From Rhizobium sp. RU36D (GTDB lineage: Bacteria; Pseudomonadota; Alphaproteobacteria; Rhizobiales; Rhizobiaceae), in NCBI RefSeq assembly GCF_900176345.1, contig NZ_FWXU01000003.1, positions 273,565 through 337,564 of the forward strand: 64,000 nt of DNA. The letters are read 5' to 3'. The notes under the pieces are model-generated. The model was not told where the DNA came from. It saw only the letters and a list, made by a program, of their open reading frames with translations, and did not search any database. Numbering within the stretch: the stretch's first letter is position 1; each line of letters begins with the position of its first letter. The position numbers were made by a program, and so were the translations under genes. Of the stretch, positions 11,552 to 19,580 are shown piece after piece.

Positions 11552-11820
11552 TTGCTGGTCTTCTTGTCGGCATGCTTTTCGAGAAGTGTTTGCGCCTCAG
11601 CCTTCAAGTCGGCCCAGAAGGCAGGCGTTACGGCCTCGGCCTGCCCTGACGCAAGCCCTTCCAGCAGCAGATCCTGCAGCCGCATCTCCCGTTCCTTTTC
11701 GTGCTCCTGCCGCAGCAGGCTGCGAAAATACTCACTGACATTGCCATATCCCTTCTCAGCCATCTGGGCATCAACGAAGGACTTCAGGGAATCCGGCAGC
11801 GAGATGGTAATTGTAGCCAT
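11548..11820 (-). CDS. parD: ParD-family antitoxin
   Basis: This 90-aa protein starts MATITISLPDSLKSFVDAQ, the ribbon-helix-helix DNA-binding N-terminus of ParD, followed by YGNVSEYFRSLLRQEHEKE and a charged toxin-binding tail. The ATG at 11820 gives the standard N-terminus; one at 11829 adds only three residues. The operon is probably autorepressed through an operator in the 11821-11896 gap, where I could not identify a convincing palindrome. Confidence 0.9.
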   Translation of the reverse strand: MATITISLPDSLKSFVDAQMAEKGYGNVSEYFRSLLRQEHEKEREMRLQDLLLEGLASGQAEAVTPAFWADLKAEAQTLLEKHADKKTSK

Positions 11821-11896
11821 GAACAACACTTCCCACTAAATTCGAGTGCCGATCATATAACAACTGTTCCCAATAGATAAGAGAAAAGGCAGCGGA

Positions 11897-13792
11897 TTAC
11901 TCCGCCGCCTCCTCCTCGCCCTGGTTAGCATGCTCGGCCTGGTGCACCTGCTCGGCCGGGTCCACCTGATCGGCGAGGAAGCCGCCGGACTGGCGGTTCC
12001 ACAGGTCGGCATAGATGCCGCCATTTGCCACCAACTGGCCATGGGTGCCGGTCTCGATGATCCGGCCCTTGTCGAGCACGACGAGCCGGTCCATCTGCGT
12101 CAGCGTCGACAGCCGGTGGGCGATGGCGATCACGGTCTTGCCCTCCATCAGCGAGAACAGGCTCTCCTGGATCGCCGCCTCCACCTCCGAGTCCAGCGCC
12201 GAGGTCGCCTCGTCGAGGATCAGGATCGGCGCGTTCTTGAGGAACACGCGAGCGATGGCGATACGCTGACGCTGGCCACCGGACAGTTTCACGCCTCGTT
12301 CGCCGACCTGCGCATCCAGACCCTTGCGGCCCTGCATGTCGACCAACCCGTCGATGAACTCCCAGGCATTGGCACGCTTGGCCGCCTCGATCACCTCGGC
12401 ATCCGTGGCCTCGGGCCGGCCATAGGCGATGTTATCGCGGATCGAGCGATGCAGGAGCGAGGTATCCTGCGTCACCACGCCGATCAGCGCCCGCAGGCTA
12501 TCCTGCGACACCTTGGAGATGTCCTGCCCGTCGATCGTGACGCGGCCGGACTCCAAGTCGTAGAAGCGCAACAGCAGGTTCATCAGCGTGGTCTTGCCGG
12601 CACCGGAGCGCCCGACCAGGCCGACCTTTTCGCCGGCCTTGATGGTCAGCGAGAAGTTGTCGATCACCCCCTTCTGCTTGCCGTAGTGGAAGCGCACGCC
12701 GTCATAGACGATCTCGCCCTTCGGCGCGGCAAGCGCCTTGGCGGCCGGGACATCGGTGATGTCATGGGCCTTGGTCATCATGTTCATGCCGTCATAGACG
12801 GTGCCGATGCTTTCGAACAGCGCGGCCACTTCCCACATGATCCATTGCGACATGCCGTTGATGCGCATGGCAAGACCGATGGCAACCGCGATGGCGCCGA
12901 CTGTCATCGTACCGTCGAGCCAGAACCAGATGCCGAGCGCGGCGACCGAGAACTGCACGATGGCATTGTTGATGTCGACGCAGACATTGAGCAGCGAGAT
13001 CTGCCGCATCTGCCGATGCACGGTGCCGAGAAACGCGTCCATGCCTTCGCGCGCATAGGCTTCTTCCCGACCAGCATGGGAGAACAGCTTCACCGTTGCG
13101 ATATTGGTATAGCTGTCCACGATGCGGCCAGTCATCATCGAGCGGGCATCCGCCTGCTCGCTGGAAAGCTTGCGCAGCTTCGGAATGAAGTTGCGCAGGA
13201 TCAGCGCGTAGATCACCAGCCAGACCACCAGCGGCACACCGAGCCGCCAGTCGACGGCCGCGACCAGCGCCAGCATGGAGACGAAGAAGCTGATCGCATA
13301 GACGAACACGTCGATGATCTTCATGACCGCTTCGCGCACGGCGAGCGCCGTCTGCATCAGCTTGGTCGAGACCCGGCCGGCAAACTCGTTGGCGAAGAAG
13401 GTCATGGAATGGCGCAGCAGGAAGCGATGCATCTGCCAGCGGGCGATCATCGGGAAATTGCCGGCCAGCACTTGGTGCATGGTGATCGTGTGCACGAAAC
13501 CGATCACCGGCAGGCCGATCAGCAGCAGCCCCGCCATCCAGATCAGCGTGCCCTTTTCATCGGCAAGGAAGGTGTCCCGGTTGGCGACCGTCAGCCAGTC
13601 CACGATATTGCCGAGGAATTGATAGAGGAACACTTCCGCAACCGCGATCAGGCCCGAGCAGAGCCCGAGCAGCAGAAGCCAGGGCGCTGCCGGGCGGGTA
13701 TAGTGCCAGCAGAAGGCCACGAGGCCCTTGGGCGGCAATTGCGGCTCACCTGGCGGATAGGCATTGAGGCGGTTCTCGAACCACGAAAACAT
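11897..13792 (-). CDS. Half-size ABC exporter (fused permease and ATPase), second of three
   Basis: This 631-aa protein has the same organisation as the exporter at 7735-9615: an N-terminal amphipathic start (MFSWFENRLNAYPP), six membrane helices, then Walker A GRSGAGKTT, LSGGQRQR and ILILDEATSALD. The tail is acidic (DPAEQVHQAEHANQGEEEAAE). Proximity to the first exporter suggests ancient duplication, with the toxin-antitoxin and DMT genes now between them. The exported substrate is unknown. Confidence 0.9.
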   Translation of the reverse strand: MFSWFENRLNAYPPGEPQLPPKGLVAFCWHYTRPAAPWLLLLGLCSGLIAVAEVFLYQFLGNIVDWLTVANRDTFLADEKGTLIWMAGLLLIGLPVIGFVHTITMHQVLAGNFPMIARWQMHRFLLRHSMTFFANEFAGRVSTKLMQTALAVREAVMKIIDVFVYAISFFVSMLALVAAVDWRLGVPLVVWLVIYALILRNFIPKLRKLSSEQADARSMMTGRIVDSYTNIATVKLFSHAGREEAYAREGMDAFLGTVHRQMRQISLLNVCVDINNAIVQFSVAALGIWFWLDGTMTVGAIAVAIGLAMRINGMSQWIMWEVAALFESIGTVYDGMNMMTKAHDITDVPAAKALAAPKGEIVYDGVRFHYGKQKGVIDNFSLTIKAGEKVGLVGRSGAGKTTLMNLLLRFYDLESGRVTIDGQDISKVSQDSLRALIGVVTQDTSLLHRSIRDNIAYGRPEATDAEVIEAAKRANAWEFIDGLVDMQGRKGLDAQVGERGVKLSGGQRQRIAIARVFLKNAPILILDEATSALDSEVEAAIQESLFSLMEGKTVIAIAHRLSTLTQMDRLVVLDKGRIIETGTHGQLVANGGIYADLWNRQSGGFLADQVDPAEQVHQAEHANQGEEEAAE

Positions 13793-14162
13793 GACATTGC
13801 TCCAGAAATCTGGCGCCCGCGCGATGGGTGCTGTTGCAGCCCAAGCGCATCTGGGGCGTTAAATCGTAAAATTGTGGCCGTATCGACGGCCGCAGGATCA
13901 AACAGTGGGGAAATGTGAGCCGATAGCTCTCACGCGGCCAGCAAAGGCACAAAAGGGTGGCGCATCAGCACAAACATCATCATGAATGCCTCCCTTATCG
14001 CGTGTTGAAGATGATGCCTTGTAACCGCAGCGCTCTGCCTTGAAAAGCGGCAATCGACACGATCCGTGGCATTGCGCCGCGGCTGTTGCCGGAAGAACAC
14101 AACCCCATGAGACACCGTGAGGGGCTTGAGCACACCCCTCTTCCTGGCCTATGCAGCAACCC
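13793..14162. other. Intergenic region upstream of the second ABC exporter and trmL
   Basis: These 370 bp separate divergent genes. Apart from a 17-codon candidate ORF on the minus strand (13930-13983) and a short inverted repeat GTGAG...CTCAC at 13915-13932, I see no RNA gene, repeat or clear promoter. Confidence 0.5.
13930..13983 (-). CDS. Candidate 17-aa hydrophobic small protein
   Basis: A strong Shine-Dalgarno sequence (AAGGGAGG) sits 5 nt upstream of ATG-ATG-ATG, and the frame reads MMMFVLMRHPFVPLLAA then TGA. A small hairpin follows the stop. The protein would be a very short hydrophobic peptide lying between trmL and the ABC exporter. There is no family I recognise; the only support is ribosome-binding-site quality. 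Confidence 0.3.
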   Translation of the reverse strand: MMMFVLMRHPFVPLLAA

Positions 14163-14639
14163 ATGACCCAGCTCCGCATCGCTCTCTATCAGCCTGATAT
14201 TCCCGGAAACACGGGGACCATCCTGCGCCTTGCGGCCTGCCTTGGCCTCGGCGTCGATATCATCGAACCCGCCGGCTTCGACATCTCCGACCGCAACCTG
14301 AAGCGCGCCGGCATGGACTATCTGGCGAGCGTCGCCTTGTCGCGCCACGTCAATTTCGAGCGCTTCGAAGACTGGCGGCAGGGAGCCGGCCGGCGTCTCA
14401 TTCTCGCCTCGACCAAGGCTGCGGTCCGCTACACCGATTTTGTCTATCGCCAGGATGATATCCTGCTGTTCGGCCGTGAAAGCGCCGGCGTGCCGGACCA
14501 CGTTCACGACACCGCCGATGCCCGGGTGCTGATCCCCATGGTCGCCGGCCAGCGATCCATCAACGTCGCCATGTCGGCGGCGATGATCGCGGGTGAAGCC
14601 CTGCGGCAAACCTCCCCTGCCCCCGCGCCCGAAGGCTGA
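14163..14639 (+). CDS. trmL: tRNA (cytidine/uridine-34 2'-O)-methyltransferase
   Basis: This 158-aa SPOUT methyltransferase of the YibK/TrmL type methylates the ribose of the wobble nucleotide of certain tRNA-Leu species. Family blocks are IALYQPDIPGNTGTILRLAA at the N-terminus, LLFGRESAGVP near residue 106 and the knot segment IPMVAGQRSINVAMSAA. ATG at 14163 matches the family start; an ATG at 14151 adds four residues. A SoxR-type promoter lies just past its 3' end, pointing back into it. Confidence 0.92.
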   Translation: MTQLRIALYQPDIPGNTGTILRLAACLGLGVDIIEPAGFDISDRNLKRAGMDYLASVALSRHVNFERFEDWRQGAGRRLILASTKAAVRYTDFVYRQDDILLFGRESAGVPDHVHDTADARVLIPMVAGQRSINVAMSAAMIAGEALRQTSPAPAPEG

Positions 14640-14698
14640 TCCCGTCTGCTTCTCTGGCGATCCCGCCATGACATCCTCCTCGTCTCATCGAGGCATTG

Positions 14699-14729
14699 GG
14701 TATACGACCTCAACCAAACTTGAGGTCAA
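14699..14729 (-). promoter_or_regulatory. SoxR-type operator within a MerR-family promoter
   Basis: On the minus strand the sequence reads TTGACC, exactly 19 bp, then TATACC. A palindrome CCTCAA-N6-TTGAGG, extended to GACCTCAA/TTGAGGTC (14706-14727), lies in the spacer. The 19-bp spacer and this half-site are hallmarks of SoxR-controlled promoters. About 30 bp downstream is AGGAGG, five bases, then ATG at 14669, but the frame runs antisense through trmL and resembles no protein. No soxR gene is present in the window. Confidence 0.7.
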
Positions 14730-14894
14730 GCCCTCCCTCCGCATGTTCTGCGCAGTGCCCGACGGAAGGCAACCGGCTGATTTTGCAGCCGCAATGGCAT
14801 GTGCCCGCGACAGCTCGGCACGCCCTGCACATCACAGGTTGTTAATGTATTCCGAAAATGTTATGCTGCATCGCAGCAAAATCGGAGGCGGTCC

Positions 14895-16124
14895 ATGTTT
14901 GAAACGGCATTCACCCTCAGCCTGACCCAGTTTGCGCGTTCGCTCAGCATGCCCGAGCGCATACAGCGACGCACCGGACGCAATGCAGCGCTGGAGGCGT
15001 TCCGCCTGCGCAATGCCGGGCTCGACGCGATGTTCTACGACGTCAAGGCACTGACCCCGGAAGAAGTGTTCTATCTCAGCGACTCGATTGCGGCGGAAGG
15101 CCTGATCATGATCGTGCCGCCGAGCGGCGGAGCGATGCTGACGGTATGCGACAGCATAGACGAATACCTGCTGCGCGGCGGTCGCGACGTGCATATCATG
15201 GCGCTTGCCGGCATTGGCGGTTCTGCCTTGGGTGCCGCCGCCTTCGCCCGCAATGTTGCCGATGCCATGGGCGCGCCGGTCGCCGCCGTCGTGTCGGGCT
15301 ATGGCCTTGGCGACCTCGTCAACGAAGCCATCGGCGGCGCCTTCCTGTTCGGCTGGCTCGGCAATTTCCGAAACCAGTGCGAGGTCATTGATGACGTCGT
15401 CGGTCGTCCGCGCCTCGGTGCTTATTCCGACAATCGCGCGGATGCCAACAAGCCGCACACGGTCTGCCTGGATGTCGATACCGTCAAGGCCCTGCTATCG
15501 GACGAAAGCCTGTCCTTCCACATGCTGGCGGGACATTCCAAGGGCAATCTGGTGCTGTCGGAAGCCTTGTATGCCATGCGCCGGACGAACCGCGAGCGCG
15601 TCAAGGCACTGGGCGCTGCTGCCCGCATCGTCACCTTCGGCGCCCGCATCACCATGCCGCCCGAATTCCCCGACGTGATTGACGTCATGGGCGATCTTGA
15701 TTGGTATGGCGAGATGAATTCCCGCCCGAAGATCGATAGCGACATCCGCATACCCATGGCCGGTCATTCGACCAATTCCGATCTGGTGGGCTCGCTGCCG
15801 GTCGTTTCGATCCTGCGGGAGATCACCGCCAAGGCCCTGCCTGTTCCCGGCCCCATCGGTCACGAGATCATGGCCCTGCCTGAACCGGCCCTGCCGGTCG
15901 TGGAGCCGGTGGCCGAGCCTTTGCCGGTCCCGACCCCCGAGCCGGTCGCAACCGTGATTCCCGAAGCATCACTTGTCCAGGCCGACGCAGAACCGATTGC
16001 CGCAGAACTGATCGAGCCTGCACCGCAGGAACTTCAGGCATTGGAAGAGATCGCGCCGCCGCCGTCCCCTGTCGCCGAAGCCAAGCCACCGGCCCGCCGC
16101 GCACGCGCCAAGGCGCGCAAATAG
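14895..16124 (+). CDS. Alpha/beta-hydrolase-like protein with Pro/Ala/Glu-rich basic-ended tail
   Basis: This 409-aa protein has a lipase-like core with GHSKG around residue 215 as the likely nucleophile elbow (GxSxG). A roughly 80-residue low-complexity tail rich in Pro, Ala, Val and Glu follows and ends PPARRARAKARK. The start at 14895 follows ATCGGAGG and matches the onset of globular sequence; an in-frame ATG at 14799 is upstream of the apparent promoter region. The function is unknown. The tail could be a linker to a basic DNA-, RNA- or membrane-binding end. Confidence 0.75.
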   Translation: MFETAFTLSLTQFARSLSMPERIQRRTGRNAALEAFRLRNAGLDAMFYDVKALTPEEVFYLSDSIAAEGLIMIVPPSGGAMLTVCDSIDEYLLRGGRDVHIMALAGIGGSALGAAAFARNVADAMGAPVAAVVSGYGLGDLVNEAIGGAFLFGWLGNFRNQCEVIDDVVGRPRLGAYSDNRADANKPHTVCLDVDTVKALLSDESLSFHMLAGHSKGNLVLSEALYAMRRTNRERVKALGAAARIVTFGARITMPPEFPDVIDVMGDLDWYGEMNSRPKIDSDIRIPMAGHSTNSDLVGSLPVVSILREITAKALPVPGPIGHEIMALPEPALPVVEPVAEPLPVPTPEPVATVIPEASLVQADAEPIAAELIEPAPQELQALEEIAPPPSPVAEAKPPARRARAKARK

Positions 16125-16145
16125 CCGCTACGACTACCGCATTGA

Positions 16146-16182
16146 ACAAAGGCCGCGTTTCAGCTCGAAACGCGGCCTTTGT
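16146..16182. terminator. Bidirectional rho-independent terminator
   Basis: A perfect 16-bp inverted repeat (ACAAAGGCCGCGTTTC / GAAACGCGGCCTTTGT) has a 5-nt loop. It sits between the convergent hydrolase gene, which ends 21 bp before it, and the flagellin-like gene, and can serve both strands. Confidence 0.85.
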
Positions 16183-16232
16183 CATATCCTCAGGGCGAAA
16201 TTAGCCAATATGGGCCGTCAAGCCAGGACGGC

Positions 16233-17192
16233 TCACACGAACAGCGCCTTGAGCATACCCGCACTGTTGTTGGCGATGTTCAGCGCCTGGGTCTGCAACT
16301 GCACCTGCGCCTCCTGGGCACGCAACAGCACCGCCTGCTGGCCCATATCGGCATCCACAAGCCGGCCGATACCCATCTGGGTCACATCCTGCAGGTCTTT
16401 CAGCATGTCGGAACTGGCAGAGATGCGGTTGCGGGTTGCGCCGATGCTGGACCCGGCATCGGCTAGCCGCGCAAACATCGCATTCACGGACGACACCATG
16501 CCCTCCAGCTCGTCATAGGTCGTGTCTTCGGAAACCTCGATCTCCTTGGCACCGAACGACGCTGGGACGGCGGAGCCGACATCGACCAGATAATAGTCAT
16601 AGGCATTGCCGCTGCGCGTGGTGCCGGAATAGCTGCGCGTCAGGATGCCGTCATCGGCTTCCTCGCGGCTGATCAGCGTGGACTTGGCCGTGTCGAAATC
16701 GATGACGTTGACGGAGGTGCCGTTCTTGCCGTCGTCGGTGATCGAGGCCACCATGCTCTCGATCTTCGGCCGCTGGTTCACGCCCATTTCCAGCCAGTTC
16801 TGGCCGTTGAAAGAGCCGGCACTGGCGATCGATTTCAGTTGATCCTTCAGCGCGGTTATCTCGTCATTGATGGCGCCGCGGCCCACATCAGTGCTTTGCG
16901 CCAGGATCAGCCGCGACTGGATTTCCGAGACGATCCCGGCAGCCGCTTCGACGCCCAGCGCGGCCGTATCGGCAACGGCAGCCGCCAGCCCGGTCGCATC
17001 GTCGGCGCTTGAAAGGGAGATGCTGTGAGCCCGTCCCGTCGTGGCGATCGACCAATAGGCGGCGTTGTCGGCCGCTTCGCGCACCCGCAGCCCCGAGGCG
17101 ACCTGCGTCTGCGTCGCCTGCAGCGCCTTGGCCGAGCCCGTCAAAAGGGCCAGTGCGGAAGCGGATGTAGAATTGATCGCCGTAACGCTCAT
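16233..17192 (-). CDS. Flagellin-like protein
   Basis: This 319-aa protein has flagellin-type N- and C-terminal coiled coils: TSASALALLTGSAKALQATQTQVASGLRVREAADNAAYWSIA at the start and ISASSDMLKDLQDVTQMGIGRLVDADM...ALNIANNSAGMLKALF at the end. The central domain is short and variable. ATG at 17192 with AGGAG five bases upstream is clear. It stands alone, away from any motility cluster in the window, so it may be an accessory filament subunit. Confidence 0.88.
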   Translation of the reverse strand: MSVTAINSTSASALALLTGSAKALQATQTQVASGLRVREAADNAAYWSIATTGRAHSISLSSADDATGLAAAVADTAALGVEAAAGIVSEIQSRLILAQSTDVGRGAINDEITALKDQLKSIASAGSFNGQNWLEMGVNQRPKIESMVASITDDGKNGTSVNVIDFDTAKSTLISREEADDGILTRSYSGTTRSGNAYDYYLVDVGSAVPASFGAKEIEVSEDTTYDELEGMVSSVNAMFARLADAGSSIGATRNRISASSDMLKDLQDVTQMGIGRLVDADMGQQAVLLRAQEAQVQLQTQALNIANNSAGMLKALFV

Positions 17193-17416
17193 GGATACTC
17201 CTAGGTGGAATTCCGGTGCTGTGCGGGCTCTCCCGCGGCCTGCCGGACACTGCACGAAAAGCCGCGCGACGACCTGGTTAGGGCATGCGCGCGGGTCCTC
17301 AGCGGGAGCAAACTCCCACAAACCAATTTCCCCGCCATTGACGAAATGAATAGAGTTTTACGGATCGCGCCATTTTGTTGCGACGTGCCACGGCCTGCGG
17401 AACCGAATGATCGATC

Positions 17417-17677
17417 TCAGTCGGCCGAATGCAGCCGCCGCATGGTGAATTCGATCTGGCCGTCATCGGTTTGCCGCCAGCTTTCCACCTCGGTCCAGTA
17501 GGCGGCCTTGGGAAAGGCGTCGAACCATTCGCGGGCCTTGGCGCGGGCATCCGGGCGCGACAGGCAATAGGTCTGGCGCACGAACTGGCCCGTGCCGGCA
17601 CCGGGATTGTCTTGCCGGTGCCGGGCGATCCTGCGCTTCAGGCCGTCAAGCGGCGGTGGGGCCGGTATCTTCGCCAT
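17417..17677 (-). CDS. Conserved hypothetical protein
   Basis: This 86-aa soluble protein contains QTYCLSRPDARAKAREWFDAFPKAAYWTEVESWRQTDDGQIEFTMRRL. I do not recognise a named family. Amino-acid composition and third-position GC look like a real rhizobial gene, and it is divergent from hemF with 163 bp between starts. Confidence 0.6.
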   Translation of the reverse strand: MAKIPAPPPLDGLKRRIARHRQDNPGAGTGQFVRQTYCLSRPDARAKAREWFDAFPKAAYWTEVESWRQTDDGQIEFTMRRLHSAD

Positions 17678-17840
17678 AATCTGTCTCCGACCTCCAAGGT
17701 AATGGCGACGAAGACAATTTGCGAGCGGAATCTCAGGGATATCGCGTCAGGCAGCTTTATGGGGCTCTGGCGCAATGCTAAATCGGCAGATGCGCGTGCC
17801 CGACTCAAAGATGGCCGAATAAACAGACAGGTGGGACCCC

Positions 17841-18752
17841 ATGGAAAGACCAGAACTGCCGAAAGGCCTGCCCGACGACATCGAAGACAAGAAGGCAGCC
17901 GCTCGCGCCTGGTTCGAAAGCCTGCGTGATACCATCTGCGCCTCGTTCGAGGCTCTGGAAGAGGAACTCGCTGGCCCGCTCTCCAACGAACCACCCGGCC
18001 GTTTCGTGGGCAAGGACTGGCTGCGCGAAGACGGCGCCGGCGGTGGAGGTCGCATGTCGATGATGGAAGGCCGCGTCTTCGAGAAGGTCGGCGTTCACAC
18101 CTCGACCGTCCACGGCACGTTCTCGGAGGAATTCCGCAAGCAGATGCCGGGCGCGGATGAGGATCCGCGCTTCTGGGCCTCGGGCATTTCGCTGATCGCC
18201 CACCCCGTCAATCCCAATGTGCCGACGGTGCACATGAACACCCGCATGGTGGTGACCACGAGCCAATGGTTCGGCGGCGGTGCCGACCTGACGCCGGTGC
18301 TGAACCGCAGGCGCACCCAGGAAGACCCGGACTCGCGCCTCTTCCACCGTGCCATGGAAATCACCTGCACCCGGCATGCCGTGGCTGACTATGCCAAGTA
18401 CAAGTCCTGGTGCGACGAGTATTTCTTCCTGAAGCACCGCAACGAACCGCGCGGCATCGGCGGCATCTTCTTCGACTGGCTGCACTCGCCGAAACAATCG
18501 GGCGGCTGGGCAGCGGACTTCGCCTTCGTGCAGGATGTCGGCCGTGCCTTCAACATGGCCTATCCGCGCATCGTGCGGAACAACTTCAATGAACCCTGGA
18601 CGGAAGAGGACCGCGACGAGCAACTGGTGCGTCGCGGCCGCTATGTCGAGTTCAACCTGCTATATGACAGGGGCACGATTTTCGGCTTGAAAACCGGCGG
18701 CAACGTCGAATCAATCCTCTCATCCCTGCCTCCGGTTGTACGCTGGCCGTGA
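17841..18752 (+). CDS. hemF: Oxygen-dependent coproporphyrinogen III oxidase
   Basis: This 303-aa enzyme oxidatively decarboxylates coproporphyrinogen III to protoporphyrinogen IX in heme synthesis, using O2. Family blocks are [47 protein letters not shown] and the C-terminal [34 protein letters not shown]. Length and order match bacterial HemF. I could not find a clear FNR/FixK box upstream. Confidence 0.97.
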   Translation: MERPELPKGLPDDIEDKKAAARAWFESLRDTICASFEALEEELAGPLSNEPPGRFVGKDWLREDGAGGGGRMSMMEGRVFEKVGVHTSTVHGTFSEEFRKQMPGADEDPRFWASGISLIAHPVNPNVPTVHMNTRMVVTTSQWFGGGADLTPVLNRRRTQEDPDSRLFHRAMEITCTRHAVADYAKYKSWCDEYFFLKHRNEPRGIGGIFFDWLHSPKQSGGWAADFAFVQDVGRAFNMAYPRIVRNNFNEPWTEEDRDEQLVRRGRYVEFNLLYDRGTIFGLKTGGNVESILSSLPPVVRWP

Positions 18753-18864
18753 TCACGATGTGATGAACTGCGACATCCCGCCGACCTCGAGGCGCCAAAT
18801 ACCAAGGAATATCGGGTATTTAAACGAATCAAAATATTGCTGCCTGCGACAATAAATTGCATTT

Positions 18865-18890
18865 GGAACAGGCAAACAGCATGATATGTT
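18865..18890 (+). promoter_or_regulatory. Possible EcfG-type (general stress) promoter
   Basis: GGAAC (18865-18869), then 17 bp, then TGTT (18887-18890) resembles the alphaproteobacterial EcfG consensus GGAAC-N16/17-CGTT, with one mismatch in the -10 element. It lies about 30 bp upstream of the small gene at 18921. This is weak evidence on its own, supported only by a similar element at 19325. Confidence 0.35.
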
Positions 18891-18920
18891 TTCCAAATCG
18901 GCAAGAGGAGGAGAATTGTC

Positions 18921-19196
18921 ATGGCCAATCCCAGCAATACTTCTGTACCGAGTAATGTGACGAGTACCGCAAAGCAGCTCAATCTGGCGGAACTCATCGA
19001 CCGCCTGGCGGAAGAGATGCGTCTGAGCAGTGATATCGACCTGCCACACGCCTATTTCGTCGAGCAGGTGCGGCAGACCCTCGCGGGTCGGACCATCACT
19101 ACGGATCAAGCAGCAAACGACGCAGCAGCGCTCGTCAGAAAGCGCGCCGTCTATAATGACGGCGCGGTGTTTCAAGCCTGGGCGATGCCTGATTAG
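18921..19196 (+). CDS. Hypothetical small protein
   Basis: This 91-aa protein has a Ser/Thr/Asn-rich N-terminus and a helical remainder (LAELIDRLAEEMRLSSDIDLPHAYFVEQVRQTL). A strong AGAGGAGGAG ribosome-binding sequence precedes the ATG, and a canonical terminator lies 60 bp after the stop, so it is probably a genuine monocistronic gene. I recognise no family. The upstream region is AT-richer than its surroundings. Confidence 0.6.
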   Translation: MANPSNTSVPSNVTSTAKQLNLAELIDRLAEEMRLSSDIDLPHAYFVEQVRQTLAGRTITTDQAANDAAALVRKRAVYNDGAVFQAWAMPD

Positions 19197-19255
19197 GAAT
19201 TTCGTTTGAGAAACTGCCTGCCACGTGGAGGAGCGTGGTAGGCCGACACACTACG

Positions 19256-19284
19256 AGCCCCGGCCCGCAAGAGCCGGGGCTTTT
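19256..19284 (+). terminator. Rho-independent terminator
   Basis: AGCCCCGGC / GCCGGGGCT with an 8-nt loop is followed by TTTTGTTT on the plus strand, ending the transcript of the small gene at 18921-19196. Confidence 0.85.
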
Positions 19285-19324
19285 GTTTGTCGCCGACGGA
19301 TTCCACCAATTCTTGCATTCGGGG

Positions 19325-19350
19325 GGAACCGCTGCCTGCCACCAATAGTT
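19325..19350 (+). promoter_or_regulatory. Possible EcfG-type promoter for the DUF1059 gene
   Basis: GGAAC (19325-19329), 17 bp, then AGTT (19347-19350) is one mismatch from the EcfG consensus. It lies 30 bp upstream of the DUF1059 start. This call is inference from pattern similarity alone. Confidence 0.35.
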
Positions 19351-19380
19351 TCAACAGGGTCACACCTAGAGGAGGCAGGC

Positions 19381-19566
19381 ATGAAACGCTTTGACTGTGG
19401 TTCGCTCGTTCCCGGTTGTCACTGGCACACGCGCGCCGACGAGGATGCGGAAGTGGTTCGCCGTACTGTTGAGCACATGAAGACGGCCCATGGCGAAACC
19501 GTCATCCGCGAAACCATGATCGATCACATCAAGCAGCGCATCCGGGACGACGTCCAGGCGGCATAA
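19381..19566 (+). CDS. DUF1059 small protein
   Basis: This 61-aa protein has the DUF1059 pattern: MKRFDCGSLVPGCHWHTRADEDAEVVRRTVEHMKTAHG, with two Cys and two or three His that could bind a metal. ATG at 19381 has AGAGGAGG upstream. The function of the family is unknown. A possible stress-type promoter precedes it. Confidence 0.8.
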   Translation: MKRFDCGSLVPGCHWHTRADEDAEVVRRTVEHMKTAHGETVIRETMIDHIKQRIRDDVQAA

Positions 19567-19580
19567 CGCTGCCATCCGCG

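Noticed and set aside
13995..14669. 224-codon minus-strand frame starting at the SoxR-type promoter's ATG
   Set aside because: Nearly all of it is antisense to trmL and resembles no protein. The start region is kept as a regulatory observation only.
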